From positions 1 to 9,241 of the forward strand of contig CAZGSG010000236.1 of NCBI GenBank assembly GCA_964528095.1: 9,241 nucleotides of DNA, written 5' to 3'. Below the pieces are notes generated by a model. That model was not told the DNA's origin, did no database searches, and saw only the letters and a program-made list of their open reading frames with translations. Below, piece after piece: positions 1-6,200 of this stretch; positions within the stretch are counted from its first letter, which is position 1; every line of letters begins with the position of its first letter. Source of the stretch: CAZGSG01 sp964528095 (GTDB lineage Bacteria > Bacteroidota > Bacteroidia > Chitinophagales > Chitinophagaceae). Both the position numbers and the translations under genes were made by a program.

Positions 1-428
1 GGTGGTGGTTTTTTTTACCCGGGTTTGTTTTCACGGTTTTGGTTACCCGGTTTTTCAAAAAAGGCGTTCAGTTGATTTTCTTTTTTAACATGGCTCTTGC
101 TTTTAACCAGGGTTTTGCAATTTTTTTCTTAACAGATCTTTTTAATTGCATCGAGGGCCTGTTGCGCGTTTTCAGCCCAGATCACCTTGGCGCCACGTTG
201 CGTGATAGCCGCCTCAAACGATTCCAGTTGCTGGTCCAGGGTCTCTATTGCTTTCCATTTTATGTTCTTGGCCCTTTCCCTGGCCAGGTGGAGTTCAGCA
301 AATTGCAGCTTACCCTGGGGCACAGCAGCATTATACCTGCCCATATTGAAATTGATCGTTTTCCGGTGACTGCGATCAAATGCTTTCGTATTACTCGCCC
401 TGGTAAAGTCTGTTGCTGTTTCTTTCAC
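1..428 (-). pseudogene. lutB: lutB-like lactate utilisation Fe-S protein, 5' part only, interrupted reading frame, runs off window
   Basis: The first 99 residues match the N-terminus of Bacteroidota LutB: a KTINFNMGRYNAAV-like segment near residues 24-37, then an Arg/Lys/Trp helix (RAKNIKWKAIE) and GAKVIWAENAQQALDAI near 79-95. LutB belongs to the LutABC complex that oxidises L-lactate to pyruvate; full-length members are roughly 460 aa, and the LUD core and 4Fe-4S cysteines would lie outside this window. The start is GTG at 428-426, 6 nt after the DUF3109 stop and in the same frame, which suggests translational coupling. A TAA at 131-129 ends the frame after AIKKIC. The same frame continues beyond it with family-like sequence (EKNCKTLVKSKS, then QLNAFFEK), drifts into poor similarity and stops again at 17-15. 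The break is either a nonsense mutation or, in my view more likely, low-quality sequence at a contig end. The family call is from memory of the family, not from a search. Confidence 0.7.
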
Positions 429-434
429 AATATG

Positions 435-1031
435 CTATTTATCGTTCTTACCCTTTTCTTGTTTTGCTATGGTGTCCAGCGCCTCATAAAAATCCGCACC
501 AAATTTACGCACCAGTGGTTCTTTTAAAAACTCATATACCGGTACTTTCAGTTTTTTTCCCAAGGCGCATGCGGGAGCACATAAGACCTCGCGAGGTTCA
601 TAATTCACGTTTTCATAATCACCGTGCTTGCCTTTTTTTGTAATGATCGGGTAGAGATGGCAACTGATTGGCTTTTTCCAGCCAATCTTACCGTCATAGT
701 AAGCCTGTTCAAAAGCACATTTGATTATATTCTTTTCATCACGATATCCGTATACACAAATGCCATTGTCATTCCCGATCGTAGGGGTTACCCAGCCAAA
801 TTCATCATCATATACATAGTACCCTTTTTTTTCTACTTCGGCGATGGCTTCCGCAGTAAGATAGGGTTTGATCTTTTCATAATTATCCCGTACAATGGCC
901 AGTTCCTCACCGGTCAGCGGGGCTCCTGCATCTCCTTCTTCACAACAGCCGCCTTTACACTTATTCAGGTCACAGACGAACTGTTTTTCTATTACATCAT
1001 CGCTCACAAGTATGTTGTCTATTACTATCAC
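435..1031 (-). CDS. DUF3109 family Cys-rich protein
   Basis: This is a 198-aa cytoplasmic protein with no signal peptide. Near the N-terminus it has Cys20-X4-Cys25-X3-Cys29-Cys30, followed by EEGDAGAPL. Further cysteines sit at 92, 105, 124 (in ISCHLYPI), 151 and 155 (CAPAC). This is the DUF3109 pattern, distantly like YkgJ-type metal or Fe-S binding proteins; the biochemical role is unknown. The frame stays open up to an ATG at 1082, but that start would overlap the upstream TPR gene by 20 nt and add 17 residues (MPLLLNKQF...) unlike the family. I prefer the GTG at 1031-1029, which gives the family-typical IVIDNILVSDD beginning. A consensus -7 element (TACCTTTG) lies just upstream of this GTG. 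The gene is followed after 6 nt by the lutB-like gene, so the two are probably co-transcribed. Family identity is firm; the start is moderately sure. Confidence 0.85.
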   Translation of the reverse strand: MIVIDNILVSDDVIEKQFVCDLNKCKGGCCEEGDAGAPLTGEELAIVRDNYEKIKPYLTAEAIAEVEKKGYYVYDDEFGWVTPTIGNDNGICVYGYRDEKNIIKCAFEQAYYDGKIGWKKPISCHLYPIITKKGKHGDYENVNYEPREVLCAPACALGKKLKVPVYEFLKEPLVRKFGADFYEALDTIAKQEKGKNDK

Positions 1032-1046
1032 ACAGATCAGTTTTGA

Positions 1047-1054
1047 CAAAGGTA
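1047..1054 (-). promoter_or_regulatory. Candidate Bacteroidota -7 promoter element upstream of DUF3109 gene
   Basis: The minus strand reads TACCTTTG, an exact match to the Bacteroidota sigma-A -7 consensus TAnnTTTG. It lies between the TPR gene stop (1065-1063) and the GTG start at 1031. Transcription would begin about 10 nt before the GTG, giving a very short leader. No good -33 TTG was seen at the usual spacing. Confidence 0.45.
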
Positions 1055-1062
1055 CAAACTGC

Positions 1063-2850
1063 TTATTTAGCAGGAGTGGCATTCTTTTTAAACAAACGCT
1101 GCTTCAGTGTTTTGCCCGAAGCTGTGAGCCTGTTATGCGAAGTAAGATAGTGTATCACTTTATGTTCCAGCCAGTGATGCAAAGGCAGCAATACAGCTGC
1201 CAGCACGATCATTAGCACAAGGTCCTTCCAGGGCTCCCCTTCAGTTAAACTATGGCTTTGTTTTTTCAATACCAGGAATATGAACTCAAAGAGCATTAAA
1301 AACGTAAAGAATCCAAGCATTTTGATCGTTGTAGCCGACACTTTGAACATGCCCAGCATTACTAATGCTATGATAAGCGCTACAATACCAATGATAATGA
1401 TACGGTATTGAATATTGTGCCGCCGGGTTACCTTCACTGCCATCTCCTCTGCCTGTCTTGTTTGCCGTTGCTGCTCATCAAGCGCCTCGGCCTGCATGAG
1501 CTCTTTTTCTTTGCTGAGATTGTTCAGGCTGTCCTTGTACAAATGGCTCAGATTGGAAAATACGAGGGCCTGTTTGTAATCTCCTTTCAGTCGATATAAG
1601 GAATCGAGGTATAAGGACATTAAACTTAATCCGTTCAGGTTTCCGGTTTTTTCTGCTATTTCATTTGCTCGGGTAAAATAACTCAGCGACTGATCATACT
1701 CCCCGGTTTTTTTGTAAAGCAGCCCCATTTGAGCATAATAACTATATTGGTTGCCTTGCGATACGTCTTTTTCGTATAAATCAGCCACCTTATTATAAAA
1801 GTATTTGGCCGAATCATAATTACCCAGTTGCATATAGATATAGCCATAGGACTGATCTATAAAATGGCCGAAATTCAATGTTTGCAGAAAATCTCTCAGT
1901 TGCGGATGCTGGTTAAAATAATTAAGGGCTGTTAGCGGTTGATTATTATCAAGATAATTATCAACAATACTGCGATAACTCATGACCTTTAGTGGCTCAA
2001 ATTTAAGCGAGTCGGCAAGCGCGATCGATTTTTCAAAATAACGCATGGCCAGGTCGTAACTTTTTTTATTCGAATACAGTGTGCCGATCCGGTTGTAGTC
2101 CTGTACCCTGTTATAAGGAGCTTGACCCGTACGGATATTATTCAGCATTTCTGTTGCCTTCGTGGTATAATCAATGGCCCTGTCATAATCTTCGATATTA
2201 TCGTAAAAAAAAGATAATGCACTGTAGGCGGACCGCAACAGCACACTATTTTTTAATTCCTCTGCTATCCTAAGTGCAGTCAGGTAGTTACGAAGCGATA
2301 AAAGTTTCTCGTGCTTCTGGAGATAGACCGAGCCATATTCCAGGTGAATCTCTGCGGTAAGACTATCGTCCTTTACAGAATTGACATAAGAATACGCCTG
2401 GTTGCAGTATGTTAATGCTTTTTCAGCATCGGGTACAAGTCTTGTCACAGCGGATAAGCCGATATAGGAATAGACCATTTCTTCATCCAACTTATTCGCC
2501 CTGGCAAGGGCGAGTGCTTTGTTATAATAAAGGACCGACTTTTCAATATTGTCTTTTCTTCCACCCAGGTAGGAATAACGCCGGCCATTCATAAGCAGCG
2601 CTTTTGCCATCAATTTCCTGTTGCGTGTCGCCTCCGCTATTTCAATGGCTTCCTGTCCGTATTTATCTGATTCCGCCAGATCAACATAGATCAGTAACAG
2701 TGCTATATTACTGGTCACTGCAATCCTTTTTTCGGGGCTCACTTCTGTTTTCAGCAGATTTTTGAAAGAGTCTATTACAACAGGTCGTGATTGCGCAGAA
2801 CTGATGACCGGAAGGGCTGCCAGCAGAAAGAAGGCAATTAGTTTTCTCAT
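1063..2850 (-). CDS. Exported tetratricopeptide-repeat protein with three C-terminal membrane segments
   Basis: 595 aa. A signal peptide covers residues 1-19 (Lys3, hydrophobic core, SSA before Gln20). Residues about 30-440 are TPR-like helical pairs, with repeated patterns such as DYDRAIDYTTKATEML, SYDLAMRYFEKSIALAD and EYDQSLSYFTRANEIAEK. A charged probable coiled coil (KEKELMQAEALDEQQRQTRQ) follows. Three hydrophobic segments then sit near 484-501, 511-528 and 540-558, ending in a His-rich stretch (PLHHWLEHKVIHYL). The N-terminal half resembles the periplasmic sensor region of Bacteroidota TPR histidine kinases and LytTR or LuxR-type regulators. Here no HisKA, HATPase, LytTR or HTH domain follows the membrane part. 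The role is unknown; membrane-anchored scaffolding or sensing by the TPR domain is an inference. The start ATG at 2850-2848 gives a clean signal peptide. It is separated from gldD by about 200 nt and has its own candidate promoter. Confidence 0.85.
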   Translation of the reverse strand: MRKLIAFFLLAALPVISSAQSRPVVIDSFKNLLKTEVSPEKRIAVTSNIALLLIYVDLAESDKYGQEAIEIAEATRNRKLMAKALLMNGRRYSYLGGRKDNIEKSVLYYNKALALARANKLDEEMVYSYIGLSAVTRLVPDAEKALTYCNQAYSYVNSVKDDSLTAEIHLEYGSVYLQKHEKLLSLRNYLTALRIAEELKNSVLLRSAYSALSFFYDNIEDYDRAIDYTTKATEMLNNIRTGQAPYNRVQDYNRIGTLYSNKKSYDLAMRYFEKSIALADSLKFEPLKVMSYRSIVDNYLDNNQPLTALNYFNQHPQLRDFLQTLNFGHFIDQSYGYIYMQLGNYDSAKYFYNKVADLYEKDVSQGNQYSYYAQMGLLYKKTGEYDQSLSYFTRANEIAEKTGNLNGLSLMSLYLDSLYRLKGDYKQALVFSNLSHLYKDSLNNLSKEKELMQAEALDEQQRQTRQAEEMAVKVTRRHNIQYRIIIIGIVALIIALVMLGMFKVSATTIKMLGFFTFLMLFEFIFLVLKKQSHSLTEGEPWKDLVLMIVLAAVLLPLHHWLEHKVIHYLTSHNRLTASGKTLKQRLFKKNATPAK

Positions 2851-2854
2851 AATC

Positions 2855-2862
2855 CAAAATTA
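2855..2862 (-). promoter_or_regulatory. Candidate -7 promoter element upstream of the TPR gene
   Basis: The minus strand reads TAATTTTG, matching TAnnTTTG, and ends 4 nt before the ATG at 2850. If functional, the transcript would start at or within a few bases of the start codon and be nearly leaderless. No TTG at the expected -33 spacing was found, so this is tentative. Confidence 0.3.
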
Positions 2863-2988
2863 TGACTAAGAGAAGAAAGAGGAAAGAAAAATAGGATTTG
2901 TAATCGGAGTGATTGTTAAAGGAGAACAGGATGGAAGATCTGGTTGAACCGGGGGTGGTAACCGATAAAAAAATAGGTTTTAAAGACA

Positions 2989-3038
2989 CTCTTTTAAAAG
3001 AGATTAACGGGTAAGATAATCATCTCCTTATCTCCTTA
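2989..3038. repeat. Perfect 14-bp palindrome and tandem 8-bp repeat downstream of gldD
   Basis: CTCTTTTAAAAGAG at 2989-3002 is a perfect palindrome. At 3023-3038 the octamer TCTCCTTA occurs twice in tandem, reading TAAGGAGA twice on the minus strand, that is, two Shine-Dalgarno-like AAGGAG motifs just after the gldD stop. The palindrome has no G+C-rich stem and no adjoining T-run, so it is not a convincing intrinsic terminator. It is the only conspicuous structure between gldD and the TPR gene apart from the candidate promoter. Confidence 0.5.
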
Positions 3039-3049
3039 AACTCTTAGCC

Positions 3050-3640
3050 TCATTTCCACTTTAGTGTATTGATCAGGTGTTGGAGGTCTTTTTTCAAAAA
3101 ATCATTGACTATACCCAATGAGTCCGCGTTTGGAGCGGCATTAAAATAAAGCGCCCCCCGCAAAAAATGTTTGGTAGAATCTGTGACAAAAAACTGGCTG
3201 GCCGTGGCCGTATTACCCGATAATGAAAAAAAGATACCCTCAACGCCATTGGGCGTTTTTATGGGCAGATCATTGATGCCGGTAGCTACTTCCGTATGTT
3301 GTTTATAGGCCATTTTATAACCATCATTGATCAGGGAATCGAAATTTAATTTATTTACATCTTTATAGCTGATGTAAATGCGTCCGCCGAAACGCGGTAT
3401 GTCAATATTGATCCAGTAGTCACCGGCCTTGGTATCAAAAAAGGAACTGTCTTTTTCTACTGTTGCGTACAAAGGATATTCAAAAGAATAGGGATAATCC
3501 GCCTGATCAAACAACTGATATTTTTTCTCAGGAAATTCAATCTTAAAATAGCCTTTCTTCCTGGGATTGGTATAAGGCGTATTGCAGGCTACTATAAGGC
3601 CAAGAAAAATAATAACTAAAATCCCGGCTGTTTGTTTCAT
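3050..3640 (-). CDS. gldD: GldD, gliding motility lipoprotein
   Basis: 196 aa, close to the usual GldD length of about 190. The N-terminus is a lipoprotein signal peptide with the lipobox IVAC and the acylated Cys at 19. The mature protein begins with NTPYTNPRKKGYFKIEFPEKKYQLFD, a region typical of GldD (Pro-Arg-x-Lys-Gly-Tyr followed by the FPEKxY motif). The rest is a globular periplasm-facing domain without membrane segments. In Flavobacterium johnsoniae, GldD is an envelope lipoprotein required for gliding and linked to function of the type IX secretion/gliding machinery. Its ATG overlaps the gldE stop as ATGA (3640-3637), so translation of the two is almost certainly coupled. Presence of the gene does not by itself prove gliding, because many non-gliding Bacteroidota keep it. 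Confidence 0.95.
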   Translation of the reverse strand: MKQTAGILVIIFLGLIVACNTPYTNPRKKGYFKIEFPEKKYQLFDQADYPYSFEYPLYATVEKDSSFFDTKAGDYWINIDIPRFGGRIYISYKDVNKLNFDSLINDGYKMAYKQHTEVATGINDLPIKTPNGVEGIFFSLSGNTATASQFFVTDSTKHFLRGALYFNAAPNADSLGIVNDFLKKDLQHLINTLKWK

Positions 3641-4977
3641 TCTTTCGGTTTCACTGTTACTTTAACGGATAGGATCCGATTATTGGATGCTTCCAGCACG
3701 GTGAAAATAAAATCATTTGATTTTACTTCATCGTTTACTTTAGGAAACTCACCCGCCAGCTCGAGTACGAGACCGCCAACGGATTCACTCTCGCCTCTCA
3801 CTTTGTCAAATGTATCGATTGGCAATCGCATGGTCTTGCAAAGATCATGGATCATGGTCCTGCCTTCGAAAATATAATTGTTATCGTCTATTTTACGATT
3901 GTCGCTTTCTTCTTCATCAAATTCATCATGTATATCACCGATTACTTCTTCCATGATGTCTTCCATGGTCACAATTCCGCTGGTGCCGCCAAATTCATCT
4001 ACTACTATTGCAAAATGAATATGCTTTAGCTGGAAATCTTTAAGGAGGTCTTCAATAAGCTTGGATTCAGGCACAAAATAAGGCTGACGCATCAATGGGC
4101 GCCAGTCGAAATTTTCAGCTTCATCAATAAAAGGAACAAGGTCTTTTGTATTGATAATGCCCGTTACCTCGTCAAGGTTACCCTTGTAGACGGGGATCCT
4201 GGAATAATGCAGCTCTTCTACTTTTTTTGAAAGATCGGCAAAGGAACTGTTGTATTCAATGCCATTTACTTCAAGCCGGCTGCGCATGATCTGGCGTACG
4301 GAGATAGTGCCAAACTTCACGATACCTTTCATGATATTTTTCTCGGCCAGTGAAGCTTCTTCGTCGGTTTTTATATCAATTGCCTCGTCCATCTCCTGGA
4401 TGCTCAGCGCTTCCGATTTATTGGCGCCCAATTTTTTGCCAATGCCGTCGGCAATGGATATCATCGCCTTGCTGATTCGGCGCAGCAGTAAATGAAGGGC
4501 TTCTACGACCATGGCCGATCCATATGCGAACCGGAGATTGTTTTGGGTGGCCCAGACCTTGGGAAGTATCTCACCAAAAAATACCAGTACAAAAGCAATG
4601 ACCAGCACTTTCGACACCACTTCAATGAGATAGTTGATATTCCCAAAAGGAATGAACTGGTTGATCAGGAAATTGGAAAGAATGATAATGGAAATATTGA
4701 CAAAAAGACTGGCAATGAGCAGGGAAGCAAATACTTCTTTCGGCTCTTCCAGAAAATTAATGATCTTCCTGGCGGCGGGATGTTGTTTGGTCTTCAGCAT
4801 ATTTACATCCCTGTTATTAAGAGAAAATATAGCTACTTCCGCTCCGGAAATGGTGAAAGTGAGCAGCAATAATACAAGCAGTAACAGCACAAGTAGTATA
4901 GTGCCCTGCGAAGCAGCAGCAAGTAAAACAAAAGCTGGTATATTATACAGAAGACCGATGACCGAATGGCTTTCCAA
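3637..4977 (-). CDS. gldE: GldE, CNNM/CorC-like membrane protein with CBS pair
   Basis: 446 aa. Domains in order: a DUF21/CNNM-type membrane region with strongly hydrophobic segments near 26-44, 83-105 and 116-136 and the conserved FFGEILPKV at 133-141; a linker; a CBS-domain pair at about 226-345, with SRIPVYKGNLDEVTGII near 259-275 and DEFGGTSGIVTMEDIMEEVI at 327-346; and a C-terminal CorC/HlyC transporter-associated domain at about 363-443. This is the complete architecture of GldE and other TlyC/CorC homologues. From the literature, gldE is linked with gldD in F. johnsoniae, and its overexpression partly suppresses a gldB mutant. An ion-transport or divalent-cation role is suggested by CNNM homology but not proven. 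It lies 102 nt downstream of ssb with its own candidate promoter and overlaps gldD by 4 nt. Confidence 0.95.
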   Translation of the reverse strand: MESHSVIGLLYNIPAFVLLAAASQGTILLVLLLLVLLLLTFTISGAEVAIFSLNNRDVNMLKTKQHPAARKIINFLEEPKEVFASLLIASLFVNISIIILSNFLINQFIPFGNINYLIEVVSKVLVIAFVLVFFGEILPKVWATQNNLRFAYGSAMVVEALHLLLRRISKAMISIADGIGKKLGANKSEALSIQEMDEAIDIKTDEEASLAEKNIMKGIVKFGTISVRQIMRSRLEVNGIEYNSSFADLSKKVEELHYSRIPVYKGNLDEVTGIINTKDLVPFIDEAENFDWRPLMRQPYFVPESKLIEDLLKDFQLKHIHFAIVVDEFGGTSGIVTMEDIMEEVIGDIHDEFDEEESDNRKIDDNNYIFEGRTMIHDLCKTMRLPIDTFDKVRGESESVGGLVLELAGEFPKVNDEVKSNDFIFTVLEASNNRILSVKVTVKPKE

Positions 4978-5051
4978 TGCAGGGTTTTTTTGTTTAGTTG
5001 GTTGCCCTTACAGAACACTGTCAGGATGGGTAACAAATAAAGCTATCCGGG

Positions 5052-5059
5052 CAAAGGTA
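5052..5059 (-). promoter_or_regulatory. Candidate -7 promoter element of gldE
   Basis: The minus strand reads TACCTTTG, an exact TAnnTTTG match and the same octamer as that before the DUF3109 gene. It lies 20 nt after the ssb stop and about 75 nt before the gldE ATG, so gldE-gldD could be transcribed separately from ssb. No clear -33 TTG is visible at the usual distance. Confidence 0.45.
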
Positions 5060-5079
5060 TTGTTTTCAGTTATATAGTT

Positions 5080-5508
5080 TCAGAACGGAAGATTTTCCGA
5101 TGGATCGCCTATGGGAGGAATATCATGACTTCCCATATTTTCTATGCCGCTGCTATCATTACTATGGGTATTGTCCATTCGTTTGTCGAGCATAATCAGA
5201 TTATCGCCTACTACTTCAGTGGCAAACTTACGGTTGCCATCCTTGTCCTCCCAGCTACGGGTGCGTAAGCGCCCCTCTATGTAAACCAGGCTGCTTTTAT
5301 GGAGGTATTTTTGAGCAAGTTCAGCGAGACCTCTCCATAAAACAACGGTATGCCATTCTGTTTGTGAAATAAGTTTTCCTGACCGGTCCTTAAATGTTTC
5401 GGTCGTTGCCAGTGGAAATTTTGCCACGGCAATATTTCCTTCCAGGAACTGAACATCCGGATCTTTTCCCAGGTTACCAATAAGCATTACTCTGTTTACG
5501 CCTCTCAT
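5080..5508 (-). CDS. ssb: Single-stranded DNA-binding protein SSB
   Basis: 142 aa. The OB-fold domain spans about residues 1-107. It opens with the classic SSB N-terminus RGVNRVMLIGNLGKDPDVQ and has TEWHTVVLWRGLAELAQKYLHK near 50-71 and the conserved SLVYIEGRLRTRSWEDKDGN near 73-92, with aromatic residues that stack on ssDNA. A short flexible tail ends in PSENLPF, equivalent to the DDDIPF-type acidic tip that recruits replication and repair partners, though less acidic than usual. It works as a tetramer coating ssDNA in replication, recombination and repair. The ATG at 5508 begins exactly at the family N-terminus. The gene sits ahead of gldE-gldD, the order found in other Bacteroidota. Upstream lies a 240-bp divergent intergenic region shared with the small secreted-protein gene at 5749. 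Confidence 0.96.
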   Translation of the reverse strand: MRGVNRVMLIGNLGKDPDVQFLEGNIAVAKFPLATTETFKDRSGKLISQTEWHTVVLWRGLAELAQKYLHKSSLVYIEGRLRTRSWEDKDGNRKFATEVVGDNLIMLDKRMDNTHSNDSSGIENMGSHDIPPIGDPSENLPF

Positions 5509-5748
5509 ACGGTTTACATTTTGATTAATAATCGTCTTCGGGCTGGAAAGCTCTTTAAAGTTAGATTTTTTTTGAAGAGTAAAAAAAATAAGATAGGCAA
5601 AACCACTTATTGCTTTTGCTTACGAAATCCTTTGCAGGCATGCGGTGCAGCGGGGTAAACCCGGTTTGTTGCGCGAAATATTTAACGGGTACTTAACTGC
5701 CTGTTTTGTACTTTAGCTCTGTCATTTTAATGATCAAAACCGGTTTAT
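5509..5748. promoter_or_regulatory. Divergent intergenic region with paired AAACC(C)GGTTT sites
   Basis: This region must hold the promoters for ssb (minus) and the 5749 gene (plus), but no perfect TAnnTTTG box was found in it. On the plus strand TACTTTAG at 5709-5716 is a one-mismatch -7 candidate; on the minus strand a TAACTTTA-like sequence lies near 5557-5564. The perfect 10-bp palindrome AAACCGGTTT occurs at 5737-5746, two bases before the ATG. A near copy, AAACCCGGTTT, occurs at 5657-5667. The pair could be an operator, but this is unproven. Confidence 0.35.
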
Positions 5749-6162
5749 ATGAAAAAAATTCTACTTAAAATGTCTTTGGCTGCCTGTATTTATTTACTGG
5801 GTGGTGATGATGCTGCTGCACAAACTAAATTGGCCCCGGACCAGAATCCTAATTTTGCTGCCAGCCGTGACAAATACATGAAAATGGCTGATTCCCTGAA
5901 TGAATGGCATAGTACTACATTTCAGGACACATATAAGGCCATTGACTGGCTTGCCGATAGAAAGGAAGCCAGGGTTGACCGGCGTGAGTTCCGCAGACAG
6001 CTGCGCACGGAAAGGGTCCGGTTTAATAGCTCATATGATAATTATTACCCCTCTTATCGCAATAACTGGGGCAGTTATAATAACTACTATAATAATCGCG
6101 TCTATCGCCGGTTTGGTTCGTATAACAGGGGCTTTTGGGGGCTCGACTACTGGTGGCGTTAA
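5749..6162 (+). CDS. Small exported protein with aromatic/Asn/Arg-rich tail, function unknown
   Basis: 137 aa, with no family recognised. The N-terminus is a signal peptide (MKKILLKMSLAAC...). Two processing routes are possible: signal peptidase I after AAA24 before Gln25, or a lipobox LAAC with Cys13. The second has an unusually short hydrophobic stretch before the Cys. Residues about 35-92 are charged and helical, with a strongly basic stretch (RKEARVDRREFRRQLRTER) near 71-89. Residues 92-137 are low complexity: about 10 Tyr, 9 Asn, 6 Arg, 4 Trp and 3 Phe among 46 residues, with only two acidic residues. Such composition suggests surface association or self-assembly (inference). It lies 38 nt before the lpoB-like gene on the same strand, so it is probably the first gene of the envelope cassette. 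It differs from the YcfL-type protein that can accompany LpoB/COG3014 in proteobacteria. Confidence 0.75.
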   Translation: MKKILLKMSLAACIYLLGGDDAAAQTKLAPDQNPNFAASRDKYMKMADSLNEWHSTTFQDTYKAIDWLADRKEARVDRREFRRQLRTERVRFNSSYDNYYPSYRNNWGSYNNYYNNRVYRRFGSYNRGFWGLDYWWR

Positions 6163-6200
6163 AATCTTTCCATACTTTTTAAAACAACAAATCTCCTTTT

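Noticed and set aside
39..527. A 162-codon plus-strand frame opposite lutB and the end of the DUF3109 gene
   Set aside because: It is the antisense shadow of two recognisable genes and has Phe-rich, non-protein-like composition.
624..1046. A 140-codon plus-strand frame opposite the DUF3109 gene
   Set aside because: It lies antisense to a clear family match with conserved cysteines, and has no features of its own.
2708..2989. A 93-codon minus-strand frame overlapping the start of the TPR gene
   Set aside because: It overlaps about 140 bp of the TPR gene in another frame, has low-complexity Ser/Phe/Leu content, and has no recognisable domain.
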